Part shown: positions 18,938 through 24,917 of the stretch, piece by piece
Layout of the letters: each line of letters opens with the position of its first letter
Numbering within the stretch: position 1 is the stretch's first letter
Source: Paraferrimonas sp. SM1919
Lineage (GTDB): Bacteria; Pseudomonadota; Gammaproteobacteria; Enterobacterales; Shewanellaceae
Assembly: GCF_010993985.1 (NCBI RefSeq)
Contig: NZ_WINH01000004.1
Coordinates: forward strand, 124,001 to 188,000
Length of the DNA stretch: 64,000 bases
Direction of reading: 5' to 3'
The notes under the pieces: model-generated
What the model was told of the DNA's origin: nothing
The model's input: only the letters and a program-made list of their open reading frames with translations
Databases searched by the model: none
Program-made: the position numbers and the translations under genes

Positions 18938-19618
18938 ATGAAATACCCATTAGAAATATTCGAGCGTCATCTTTTTATTACCATTAATGAAAACAAATGG
19001 CTTATTGATACTGGTTCCCCTCAAACATTCAGCGATGAGGCATCAATCGAAATTGCAGGTAAAACCTTTCCAACGGTATCTTCCTTAGCCGGTTTTGATG
19101 CTCAGCAACTGCGTGACTTTTTAAAGATCGACTGCTTGGGCTTAATTGGCGGGGATGTGCTAAATAGCTTTAATCTGATCCTTCATGTTAAAGGGGGCTA
19201 TGCAGAGTTTACTGAGGCACCGGTTACCCTTGACGGTCAAGAGCTTAAGATGACCAGTATGATGGGAGTGCCAATGATTAACGCTATGATTAATGACACT
19301 AGCGTAAAAGCGGTATTTGATACTGGTGCACAGTATGGTTATTGCTGCTCTGCAGAATTGGTAGAGCAAGGTGAGTTTGTACAAGCGTTCACTGACTTCA
19401 ACCCAATCATTGGTGAGTTCGATGCCATGTTATATAAATCGGCTATCTGCTTGGGTGAGATAGAGTATCCCGAAACCATGGGTACATTGCCTGAAATGGC
19501 TTCGGGTGCGCTAAGCGCCTTTGGCATTGAAGCGATTATCGGTATTGAAGTGCTGTACCAACACAAAATGGCCTACCTACCAAAATTAGGTAAAATCATT
19601 ATCCAGCCAAATAAATAA
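18938..19618 (+). CDS. Two-lobed retropepsin-like aspartic protease
   Basis: 226 residues containing two aspartic-protease active-site motifs 104 residues apart: WLIDTGSPQTF (Asp24) and AVFDTGAQYGY (Asp128). Each is followed by the hydrophobic-Gly element of the family (LGLIGGDVLNSFNLIL at ~66-81; AIIGIEVLY at ~205-213). One chain therefore supplies both catalytic aspartates, as in pepsin, but each lobe is retropepsin-sized. No signal peptide, so it should act in the cytoplasm. It starts 41 bp after mcrC with a good AAGGAATTAAGG site and is followed by a hairpin, so it could be the last gene of the McrBC operon. A protease in such an operon would be unusual; substrate unknown. Confidence 0.78.
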   Translation: MKYPLEIFERHLFITINENKWLIDTGSPQTFSDEASIEIAGKTFPTVSSLAGFDAQQLRDFLKIDCLGLIGGDVLNSFNLILHVKGGYAEFTEAPVTLDGQELKMTSMMGVPMINAMINDTSVKAVFDTGAQYGYCCSAELVEQGEFVQAFTDFNPIIGEFDAMLYKSAICLGEIEYPETMGTLPEMASGALSAFGIEAIIGIEVLYQHKMAYLPKLGKIIIQPNK

Positions 19619-19625
19619 GCATAAG

Positions 19626-19645
19626 TAAGCGGCCCCCGCCGCTTA
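19626..19645 (+). terminator. Hairpin after the protease gene
   Basis: Perfect 8-bp GC-rich stem TAAGCGGC/GCCGCTTA with a CCCC loop, 7 bp after the protease stop. There is no T-run, so termination may be inefficient, but the position fits the end of the McrBC-protease transcript. Confidence 0.5.
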
Positions 19646-19650
19646 TACTC

Positions 19651-19713
19651 TCGCTACTCGCTACTCGCTACTCGCTACTCGCTACTCGCTACTCGCTACT
19701 CGCTACTCGCTAC
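19651..19713. repeat. Heptanucleotide tandem repeat (TCGCTAC)x9
   Basis: Nine exact head-to-tail copies of TCGCTAC (63 bp), followed by a degraded copy (GCGCCAC). It lies in the intergenic space after the protease gene. Because 7 is not a multiple of 3 and the array is non-coding, length changes would affect spacing or readthrough rather than a protein. Confidence 0.95.
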
Positions 19714-19744
19714 GCGCCACTCACCCTGTAACTCGCATTTGCCT

Positions 19745-19771
19745 TTCGACATCCTACATTCGACTTTCTTC
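19745..19771. repeat. Short TTCGAC-type repeat
   Basis: TTTCGAC and ATTCGACTTTCTTC units, of the same sequence type as the larger block inside the 5'-nucleotidase gene at 24346-24423. It probably belongs to one dispersed low-complexity repeat family together with the adjacent heptamer array. Confidence 0.5.
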
Positions 19772-19776
19772 TAACT

Positions 19777-19792
19777 TTCACAAGCTTACGAA
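19777..19792. promoter_or_regulatory. AAGCTT-centred palindrome, copy 2
   Basis: TTCACAAGCTTACGAA, identical over 17 bp in inverted orientation to the copy at 12078. It lies 52 bp before operator B and 117 bp before the unknown gene at 19909. The same order (this palindrome, ~50 bp, GACA/TGTC operator, ~46 bp, start codon) is seen before the gene at 21305. Confidence 0.6.
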
Positions 19793-19844
19793 AATTTAAT
19801 ATTCAAAACAAAGTCAGTACTATTTTAGCTGTCGGCAAATTGAC

Positions 19845-19863
19845 TGAGACAAGAATTGTCGCA
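19845..19863. promoter_or_regulatory. Operator B (WYL-type palindrome) before the gene at 19909
   Basis: TGAGACA-AGAAT-TGTCGCA, 6 of 7 arm positions symmetrical, 45 bp before the ATG at 19909. The right arm is identical to that of operators A and D. Confidence 0.7.
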
Positions 19864-19908
19864 GTCATGCTGTAGCTTGAGTTATTCATTTTGAAGAGGG
19901 AAATACTT

Positions 19909-20826
19909 ATGTTTGAACGTGAATTATTTTGCCAGCTGATGAGCCATCCAAATGGCGATTTTGATGAGGCAGGCCATAGCTTATTTGGTGATTCTGAGTC
20001 GGTTGAGCCAATCACATTCACCTGGGATGAATACTCAATCAGCGCCTACGTAAACCGTGATGGAAACAAATTAACATACGGTTGCGACTATGAAATCTCG
20101 CTAGGGGAAGATGAATACGGCTACCTAGAGTTATCCCGTGATGACGAAGGTAACGAATCAATTTCAACGCAAGGTCTAGCTGAAAACGAGCGTATATTAG
20201 CTACCTTTATTGAAGGTCATCTATACGGCTTTGTGTTATTCACTGCTAAGTATGCCTATCAATTTGTTAAACAAGAAGGGCTGATCTTCCCAGTATTAAA
20301 AGAGAAAAAACCACTTGATGAGGTTAAAACCGTCGCACCATTAACCCAAGTTATGGTTAATCAGCAGTTTAGTAATTTGCTGACACACCCAAGCAGTAAG
20401 CTTGCTATGTCAGATAATAGCCAAGTAAAACAGCTAGTAATCCCTAGTGATGATTATGTACTAAACGCTGAGTTAGTTTTCACAAAGGCCGATAACGCCT
20501 TACGCAACGATTTTGATTACCAGCTGTATGGTCAAAAGCTAGGGATCCATGTTGGTAGTGCCTATACCAAATCAAACCACGAAATCGCGCTTTGTTGTGC
20601 AACCACAGTTAAGGTAAGCAACATGAGCCATGGCGAGTTAAATGTGATTATTAATCACCATGGGCCTGACATGATGTCGTTTGAATACGACCGCGATGCC
20701 TTTGAATTTGACTCCGGTGAGTACCCTGTCCCCGTGTTAACCGACAAGGTGTACAAGAAAACCATCTATGACGACATCAAATACGATGAAAACGGCGAAC
20801 CTTATATTGAACCAGAAGCCAAGTAA
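19909..20826 (+). CDS. Unknown cytoplasmic protein under dual palindromes
   Basis: 305 residues from the ATG at 19909, preceded by GAAGAGGG; a TTG 18 bases upstream is possible but overlaps that site. No signal peptide, membrane helix or recognised domain. The sequence is acidic and beta-rich and looks like two halves: residues ~1-115 and ~150-285 each start with a QLM/NQQFSNLL-SHP/THP segment (CQLMSHPNGDFDEAG and FSNLLTHPSSKLAMS). They continue with a pattern resembling 'DY-L-A--V-----N-L--DYDYEISL/DFDYQLYG', suggesting an internal duplication. It is controlled by operator B and an AAGCTT palindrome, like the DUF4145/Sel1 gene downstream, so I place it in the same regulon. Confidence 0.6.
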   Translation: MFERELFCQLMSHPNGDFDEAGHSLFGDSESVEPITFTWDEYSISAYVNRDGNKLTYGCDYEISLGEDEYGYLELSRDDEGNESISTQGLAENERILATFIEGHLYGFVLFTAKYAYQFVKQEGLIFPVLKEKKPLDEVKTVAPLTQVMVNQQFSNLLTHPSSKLAMSDNSQVKQLVIPSDDYVLNAELVFTKADNALRNDFDYQLYGQKLGIHVGSAYTKSNHEIALCCATTVKVSNMSHGELNVIINHHGPDMMSFEYDRDAFEFDSGEYPVPVLTDKVYKKTIYDDIKYDENGEPYIEPEAK

Positions 20827-20840
20827 CGATAGATAACCAC

Positions 20841-20859
20841 AGGGACAGGTTCTGTCCCT
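20841..20859. repeat. REP-like inverted repeat AGGGACAG-GTT-CTGTCCCT
   Basis: Perfect 8-bp stem with a 3-base loop, 15 bp after the stop of the unknown gene. GGGACAG/CTGTCCC hairpins resemble REP elements associated with RAYT transposases in gammaproteobacteria (recollection); no RAYT gene is in the window. It may also attenuate transcription between 19909 and 20914. Confidence 0.5.
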
Positions 20860-20913
20860 ATGGCTTAGTAAGCTGACATTGTCAGGTAAAGTTCAACAAA
20901 AAATGAGAATACT

Positions 20914-21108
20914 ATGCCTTCAGACAGTACTTTAATCAGCCACGCCTTTGCCGAAGCAATCCGCGCCGGCGTTCATGGGTTATCCGGTGCAACCCCTATG
21001 GTCATTCGCGACACCTACCAAGCCACCATAGTGTTTAAGCTAATGCATCATCAGCAAGTTGTGGTTAGCTACAATGGCCCAACAGGCAAGTACACAGTAC
21101 TTAGCTAA
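20914..21108 (+). CDS. Unknown 64-residue protein
   Basis: Starts MPSDSTLISHAFAEAIRAG and continues with a mixed helix/strand pattern (TYQATIVFKLMHHQQVVVSY). No motif recognised. There is no strong ribosome-binding site (AAAAAATGAGAATACT before the ATG). It lies 88 bp after the unknown gene at 19909, behind a hairpin, and is followed by a hairpin at 21136, so it could be its own unit or a read-through gene. Small, soluble and probably cytoplasmic. Reality is supported mainly by its clean codon pattern and the terminator-like hairpin after it. Confidence 0.45.
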   Translation: MPSDSTLISHAFAEAIRAGVHGLSGATPMVIRDTYQATIVFKLMHHQQVVVSYNGPTGKYTVLS

Positions 21109-21135
21109 TCCAACATCCAGCCATGAGTGACTAAT

Positions 21136-21157
21136 ATAAGGGCCCTTGGGCCCTTAT
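21136..21157 (+). terminator. Terminator-like hairpin
   Basis: ATAAGGGCCC-TT-GGGCCCTTAT, a perfect 10-bp stem with a very tight 2-base loop, 27 bp after the 64-residue gene. No T-run follows; it may be bidirectional or act as a processing hairpin. Confidence 0.5.
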
Positions 21158-21175
21158 CACTGTTACCTACATGAG

Positions 21176-21191
21176 TTTATAAGCTTATGAA
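21176..21191. promoter_or_regulatory. AAGCTT-centred palindrome, copy 3
   Basis: TTTATAAGCTTATGAA, 48 bp before operator C and 114 bp before the start at 21305, repeating the arrangement seen upstream of 19909. Confidence 0.6.
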
Positions 21192-21239
21192 AATACACAA
21201 CTAACGTGGAGCATTTTATTCTACTACAGCTGTTATAAC

Positions 21240-21258
21240 TGAGACATAAAATGTCTTA
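21240..21258. promoter_or_regulatory. Operator C (WYL-type palindrome) before the DUF4145/Sel1 gene
   Basis: TGAGACA-TAAAA-TGTCTTA: TGAGACA matches operators B and D on the left arm, TGTCTTA matches operator E on the right. It ends 46 bp before the ATG at 21305. Confidence 0.7.
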
Positions 21259-21304
21259 GTGGACGTTTAATATAACCATACTTTCAAACAGGCAGGAGGC
21301 TTCA

Positions 21305-22870
21305 ATGCTTTTACAACAAAAACAATCGAGCAGTAATTTCACTTTTTTAGATGACGTTAACCCAATGTTGTTTCAGTTGGCCCAAGAAGCAGAAGCCTAT
21401 TTACACATAGACAACCAAGCCTGTTTAGCCAAAATGCGCTTGTTTGTGGAAGTCAGCTGCCATTTGTTAGCGCAAAAAGCAGGAATTAACCTTAATCAGC
21501 AAACCAACGAGTTAGCCAATAACTTAAATATATTAAGAGATAAAACCAACGTCAGTAATTATACCATTGCAGCATGCCAGCGTCTTCGCTACGCGGCAAA
21601 TAGTAGCTTGCATGTGAGTTTTGTTGCAGGGCAGATGCAATCGCAGCCAAGATATAACGCAGAAGCTATGAACAAACTTGCCCATGACTTGTTTGAAGTT
21701 GCCTCAGGTGTGGCGGAGTATGTTTACGGCGCTAAAGTGTCAACCACAGCCAACTTTTATCAACAACAGCAGTGCGAACATGCCACATTAATGGTGTCAG
21801 CAATGAAAGGCAGTAGCGATGCCAGCATGGAATTGGCGGGGCACTTTTATGATCAATTAGAGCAATCACAAGCCCGCACAGGTGAGCGTTATACCGAGTT
21901 AAAACAAGACTTCGGTTACTGGCTGAATAAGGCCATAAAACAACAAGCAACAGGTCATCAATTATTGCAAGCCAAGGCCGCTCAGCAGGGCTGGTACCAT
22001 CATAACTACTTAAGCGTAGAGCAGTTGTTCAAAGAAGCTTGTGATAACGATACTTCAGGTGAAGCCTGTTTTGCCTATGGCGAATACATTGCTAATAAAA
22101 CCAGCAAAGGGGATATCCCAGAGGCATGGAATAAGGCCGCTGAGCTGGGCAATCATAAGGCTTTATTAGCCAAACAAATGGAAACCTTTAACCAAGACCA
22201 AGCTGCCTTTGATAGTTATATCGAAAAAGGTAAGGCCAATAAGCAGCCCTTTGCTCACAGCTTTGAAGCCTGGCACCTGCTATTGGAATACATAAAAGAC
22301 AGTAATGATCTTTCTAAAAGACGATTAAAAACCGCACTGTTAGACGCTTACAGCAAGCAAGATAAAGGCTATCAGTTTGTTTGTGCCATGGCGGCATTTT
22401 ATGGTGTGCCAGTCGGCATGGAATACCACAAATATGATCATGAAGAATTGGCCGAAATCATGGCGAACCATTACACAGTTATGCCAGAAAATACCCTGTA
22501 TCACGGCATGCTGTTGCTGGCTACCGCGAAGTACCCAAAACATATAACACTGGCAAGCAACATGGCCCGTAAAAGTTTACATACCTTTCCTGATGATCAG
22601 GATAAAGGTGAGCTTTGTTATAACTTGGCCAAGTCTGCGCAGCAAGCCCTTAATGAGAAAGGTCAGGCTCGCATTGCCATCAGCGTAGCTCAGTTATACA
22701 AGCAAGCAGCTGATTTAGGTAATAGCCAGGCTCGTGAATTTTTAGCATCTAAGCAAGGAAAGGCAGAGCTTAATAAAATCAGTTGCCCGAAATATAACAA
22801 ACGCAGCAAAACAACCAAAAACAAGCGCAAAGCCAGCCGCAAGCAGGCCCGCGCCAATAAGAAAAAATAA
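21305..22870 (+). CDS. DUF4145-like / Sel1-repeat protein with basic tail
   Basis: 521 residues. Residues ~15-140 resemble the DUF4145 helical domain that begins many HsdR subunits (LAQEAEAYLHIDNQACLAKM, VEVSCHLLAQKAG); the HsdR of this same window has a related start. Residues ~170-490 hold irregular Sel1/TPR-like helical pairs (ACFAYGEYIANKTSKGDIPE, WNKAAELGNHKALLAKQ, LYKQAADLGNSQAREFL), typical of protein-protein scaffolds. The C-terminus is a strongly basic tail (KTTKNKRKASRKQARANKKK) that could bind nucleic acid. A good AGGAGG site precedes the ATG. Operator C and an AAGCTT palindrome control it, and two small unknown genes follow closely. Probable scaffold of the proposed core system; the role is inference. 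Confidence 0.65.
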   Translation: MLLQQKQSSSNFTFLDDVNPMLFQLAQEAEAYLHIDNQACLAKMRLFVEVSCHLLAQKAGINLNQQTNELANNLNILRDKTNVSNYTIAACQRLRYAANSSLHVSFVAGQMQSQPRYNAEAMNKLAHDLFEVASGVAEYVYGAKVSTTANFYQQQQCEHATLMVSAMKGSSDASMELAGHFYDQLEQSQARTGERYTELKQDFGYWLNKAIKQQATGHQLLQAKAAQQGWYHHNYLSVEQLFKEACDNDTSGEACFAYGEYIANKTSKGDIPEAWNKAAELGNHKALLAKQMETFNQDQAAFDSYIEKGKANKQPFAHSFEAWHLLLEYIKDSNDLSKRRLKTALLDAYSKQDKGYQFVCAMAAFYGVPVGMEYHKYDHEELAEIMANHYTVMPENTLYHGMLLLATAKYPKHITLASNMARKSLHTFPDDQDKGELCYNLAKSAQQALNEKGQARIAISVAQLYKQAADLGNSQAREFLASKQGKAELNKISCPKYNKRSKTTKNKRKASRKQARANKKK

Positions 22871-22896
22871 CAATAATTATTGATAAGGAGAAAACT

Positions 22897-23262
22897 ATGT
22901 CGTTATCAACCCAAGCCAAAGCACTGCTTAAGGTGCTGGTGGATAAATTACCTAGCGTACAAGCGGGTAACCCAGCAACCTATACCAGCTACCGAGAATG
23001 CCACCGCGATTTGGCGTTACCCATGCAAGGTCGTGATTGGGGTCACTCGTTACAGTTACAAGGCTTAAATGATCTTGCCACATGGCAGCTGAACACCGGT
23101 GTACCAGCCATTACCGGCTTAATCATCAACCAATTAAACCTAATGCCAGGTGAAGGCTTTTTCCGTTTGTATGGGGTGCAAGACAACCCGTTTGAATGGT
23201 GGAAAACTCAAATAGAGCTCTGCCAAGGTTATAACTGGCAACAGCACCTAGATGCGGCATAA
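22897..23262 (+). CDS. Unknown 121-residue protein
   Basis: Starts at an ATG preceded by AAGGAGAAAACT, 26 bp after the Sel1 gene, so both are probably co-transcribed. No signal peptide or membrane segment. The C-terminal half contains the conserved-looking aromatic stretch GEGFFRLYGV and FEWWKTQIELCQGYNW. The first half has a helix (QAKALLKVLVDKLP) and a TYTSYRECHRDLALP segment like a small winged-helix or HNH-associated domain, but no catalytic motif can be pointed to. Function unknown; the position suggests an accessory of the Sel1 protein. Confidence 0.55.
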   Translation: MSLSTQAKALLKVLVDKLPSVQAGNPATYTSYRECHRDLALPMQGRDWGHSLQLQGLNDLATWQLNTGVPAITGLIINQLNLMPGEGFFRLYGVQDNPFEWWKTQIELCQGYNWQQHLDAA

Positions 23263-23373
23263 CAGCGCACAGAGATAAATCGAAAAAGCCACTCGCACTT
23301 GCTTCAGTGCTATGGCTTTTCATTCTTTGCCTCACCACAATAACGCCATCCAAAAAAACACAAGGACGCTACT

Positions 23374-23817
23374 ATGATGACACCCTATACCTTTGGCCAT
23401 CGTCTCATTAAAGACTGGTTTATGGACGATGCCGACTTTTTAATACACATTCTTGACCAACAAAACCCAAAAGAAGCCATTGCAGACTGCATTGAACTAG
23501 CTGATGGAATGGAGTTGCCAGAGTTCACAGTACAAAGCGAACCTTACCAAGAAGGCTTTGTACAAATAATACATCTGCCCCAGGCTCAAGACATTACAGA
23601 GCCAAAATACATAGTGATTATTGATTGGCTGGTAGAGCAGCAATTGTTTTTCTGCGAGTGCAGCGTAGAGGGGAGTTATATATTGGGCCAATGGACAGAC
23701 ACCGCTCACCATAACCATGGTGAAACCGACGGCAGCAGCCCACAAGCCTTCTTAAAAAGCATTGAGAAAAAAGGGTTACTAAATAAACCTGAAATGTTTA
23801 AGGCCAACTATGAGTAG
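23374..23817 (+). CDS. Unknown 147-residue acidic protein
   Basis: Preceded by ACAAGGACGCTACT at correct spacing. The chain is acidic and mixed alpha/beta; it includes hydrophobic strands KYIVIIDWLVEQQLFF and a histidine-rich loop TAHHNHGETDG, which could bind metal. No family recognised. It ends 9 bp before a strong bidirectional terminator, closing the run that starts at the Sel1 gene (21305). An 111-bp gap separates it from the preceding small gene. Confidence 0.55.
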   Translation: MMTPYTFGHRLIKDWFMDDADFLIHILDQQNPKEAIADCIELADGMELPEFTVQSEPYQEGFVQIIHLPQAQDITEPKYIVIIDWLVEQQLFFCECSVEGSYILGQWTDTAHHNHGETDGSSPQAFLKSIEKKGLLNKPEMFKANYE

Positions 23818-23825
23818 TAAAAAAA

Positions 23826-23855
23826 GGCAAAGTGAAAAACCACTTTGCCCTTTTT
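23826..23855. terminator. Bidirectional rho-independent terminator
   Basis: Stem GGCAAAGTG/CACTTTGCC with an AAAAAC loop, flanked by A-run on the left and TTTTT on the right. It serves the 23374 gene on the plus strand and the convergent 5'-nucleotidase gene on the minus strand. Confidence 0.85.
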
Positions 23856-23902
23856 AATTAGAATCTCGATTAGTTTAAACCATTCGACCTTTATCTATTA
23901 AT

Positions 23903-24751
23903 TCAAATCAAAACCTGGCCCACATTTATATATGGCCTGGCCCGTTCACAGTGGCTGGGGTGATCATCAAAAAACAAACTGCTGTTTAGCCCTCTTAAAA
24001 TGGGGGTTTTATCTTGGCCAGATAAAAAGTACACCCCGGCAGGATTAAGCTGCCAGTGGCTGAGGGTATTGACGGCCCGGGGCAACGCATTGGGGCCACG
24101 GGCGGTCACTAATGACCAGCTCACCTGCGGGCATTGTTTAGCAACAGTATCCACCTTGCTGATAAAGTTAAACAGCACGGCCTGGTTCATAGGCTTATCA
24201 GCATTATTGGTTTCAAACTGTTCAAAGGCCTCAATAGAGTCGACGCTGTCGTCCAACTGAATGCCATGGTTAAACAAAACGCCATCCCCATCAAAAGTAA
24301 AGTGCAGCTGCCTATCCGCTCCATTGGTATTTTCTTTTAACTTAGTTTCGACGTTAGACCTTCGACGTTTGTCGTCACTCATTTGACTTTCGACTTTAGA
24401 CGTTCGACTTTCTACGTTCTTCAAAACCACACAAGCCAAATTCAACCCCTGTAGTAGAGAAAACAACTCCACTTGTGAAGATAAAATTAAATCGAAGTTT
24501 GACTGACTGGCGACATCGGCAAGTTGTTGCCAACTGGCTGAAAATACCTTGGTAAAACTCAGTGTGGTATTAGCAATAACATCAGTAATTGGCACATAGT
24601 CACTATGGTGCAGCAAGGTGTATTCAAGCCCAATAGAAGGTAGACAAACTTGTTGAAAGTCAGCCAGTAATTCGATGATGTTAGGCTGGCATTTAATAAG
24701 TTCGCTGGTAAGGGCAATGCTGATTTGGCAGCGGTTTTGGTTGTTTTTCAT
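23903..24751 (-). CDS. HAD-type cytosolic 5'-nucleotidase (NT5C1-like) with a repeat-derived insert
   Basis: 282 residues from the ATG at 24751 (AAGG ahead); a longer start at 24802 would run over operator E and is rejected. The N-terminal part resembles the Rossmann-like half of NT5C1-type 5'-nucleotidases (ISIALTSELIKC, VIANTTLSFTKVF, DLILSSQ). The second half has the HAD signature TFDGDGVLF near residue 150, SLVTARGP, and SLFFDDHPSHCERA. These enzymes remove phosphate from nucleoside monophosphates. Residues ~110-135 (VESRTSKVESQMSDDKR) are encoded by an intragenic GTCGAA-type repeat and are probably an unstructured insert. It is divergent from the AAA+ gene, and both share a region carrying two operators. 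Confidence 0.8.
   Translation of the reverse strand: MKNNQNRCQISIALTSELIKCQPNIIELLADFQQVCLPSIGLEYTLLHHSDYVPITDVIANTTLSFTKVFSASWQQLADVASQSNFDLILSSQVELFSLLQGLNLACVVLKNVESRTSKVESQMSDDKRRRSNVETKLKENTNGADRQLHFTFDGDGVLFNHGIQLDDSVDSIEAFEQFETNNADKPMNQAVLFNFISKVDTVAKQCPQVSWSLVTARGPNALPRAVNTLSHWQLNPAGVYFLSGQDKTPILRGLNSSLFFDDHPSHCERARPYINVGQVLI
24346..24423. repeat. Degenerate GTCGAA/AACGTC repeat inside the 5'-nucleotidase gene
   Basis: Read on the minus strand it is a chain of 14-bp-like units AACGTCTAAAGTCG with variants. The same sequence type occurs in the intergenic repeat at 19745. It stays in frame and encodes a charged linker between the two halves of the enzyme. Confidence 0.75.
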
Positions 24752-24794
24752 AAGCCTTAAATGTTGAAGGTTTAAGGTCAGTATGCCAAGCCTG

Positions 24795-24813
24795 TAAGAC
24801 AAAAAACGTCTTA
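24795..24813. promoter_or_regulatory. Operator E (WYL-type palindrome) facing the 5'-nucleotidase gene
   Basis: TAAGACA-AAAAA-CGTCTTA, 43 bp upstream of the minus-strand start at 24751. Arms differ slightly from the consensus but remain palindromic (TAAGACG/CGTCTTA with one mismatch). Confidence 0.6.
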
Positions 24814-24847
24814 TAAAAATGACAATAAGACGCCACCAAGACGTTAT

Positions 24848-24866
24848 TGAGACAAGTTGTGTCGCA
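24848..24866. promoter_or_regulatory. Operator D (WYL-type palindrome) facing the AAA+ gene
   Basis: TGAGACA-AGTTG-TGTCGCA, identical arms to operator B, 51 bp before the ATG at 24918. Further partial half-sites (TGTCTTA at 24871) lie beside it. Confidence 0.7.
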
Positions 24867-24917
24867 GTGGTGTCTTAGTATGAATGGGTAACTAATTATC
24901 AAGTTGAGGGAAGCACG

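Noticed and set aside
19651..19713. Regular repeat array that might be taken for CRISPR
   Set aside because: Units are 7 bp, contiguous and without spacers; there are no cas genes nearby.
20873..20885. CTGAC-ATT-GTCAG as another WYL operator before the gene at 20914
   Set aside because: Arm sequence and spacer length differ from the 7-5-7 pattern.
22880..23068. Overlapping plus-strand frame before the 121-residue gene
   Set aside because: Its start lies in the ribosome-binding region of the gene at 22897, and its composition (many Arg, Cys, Trp) is typical of an out-of-frame reading.
24752..24802. Longer N-terminus for the 5'-nucleotidase
   Set aside because: It would overlap operator E, and the extra residues do not resemble the family start.
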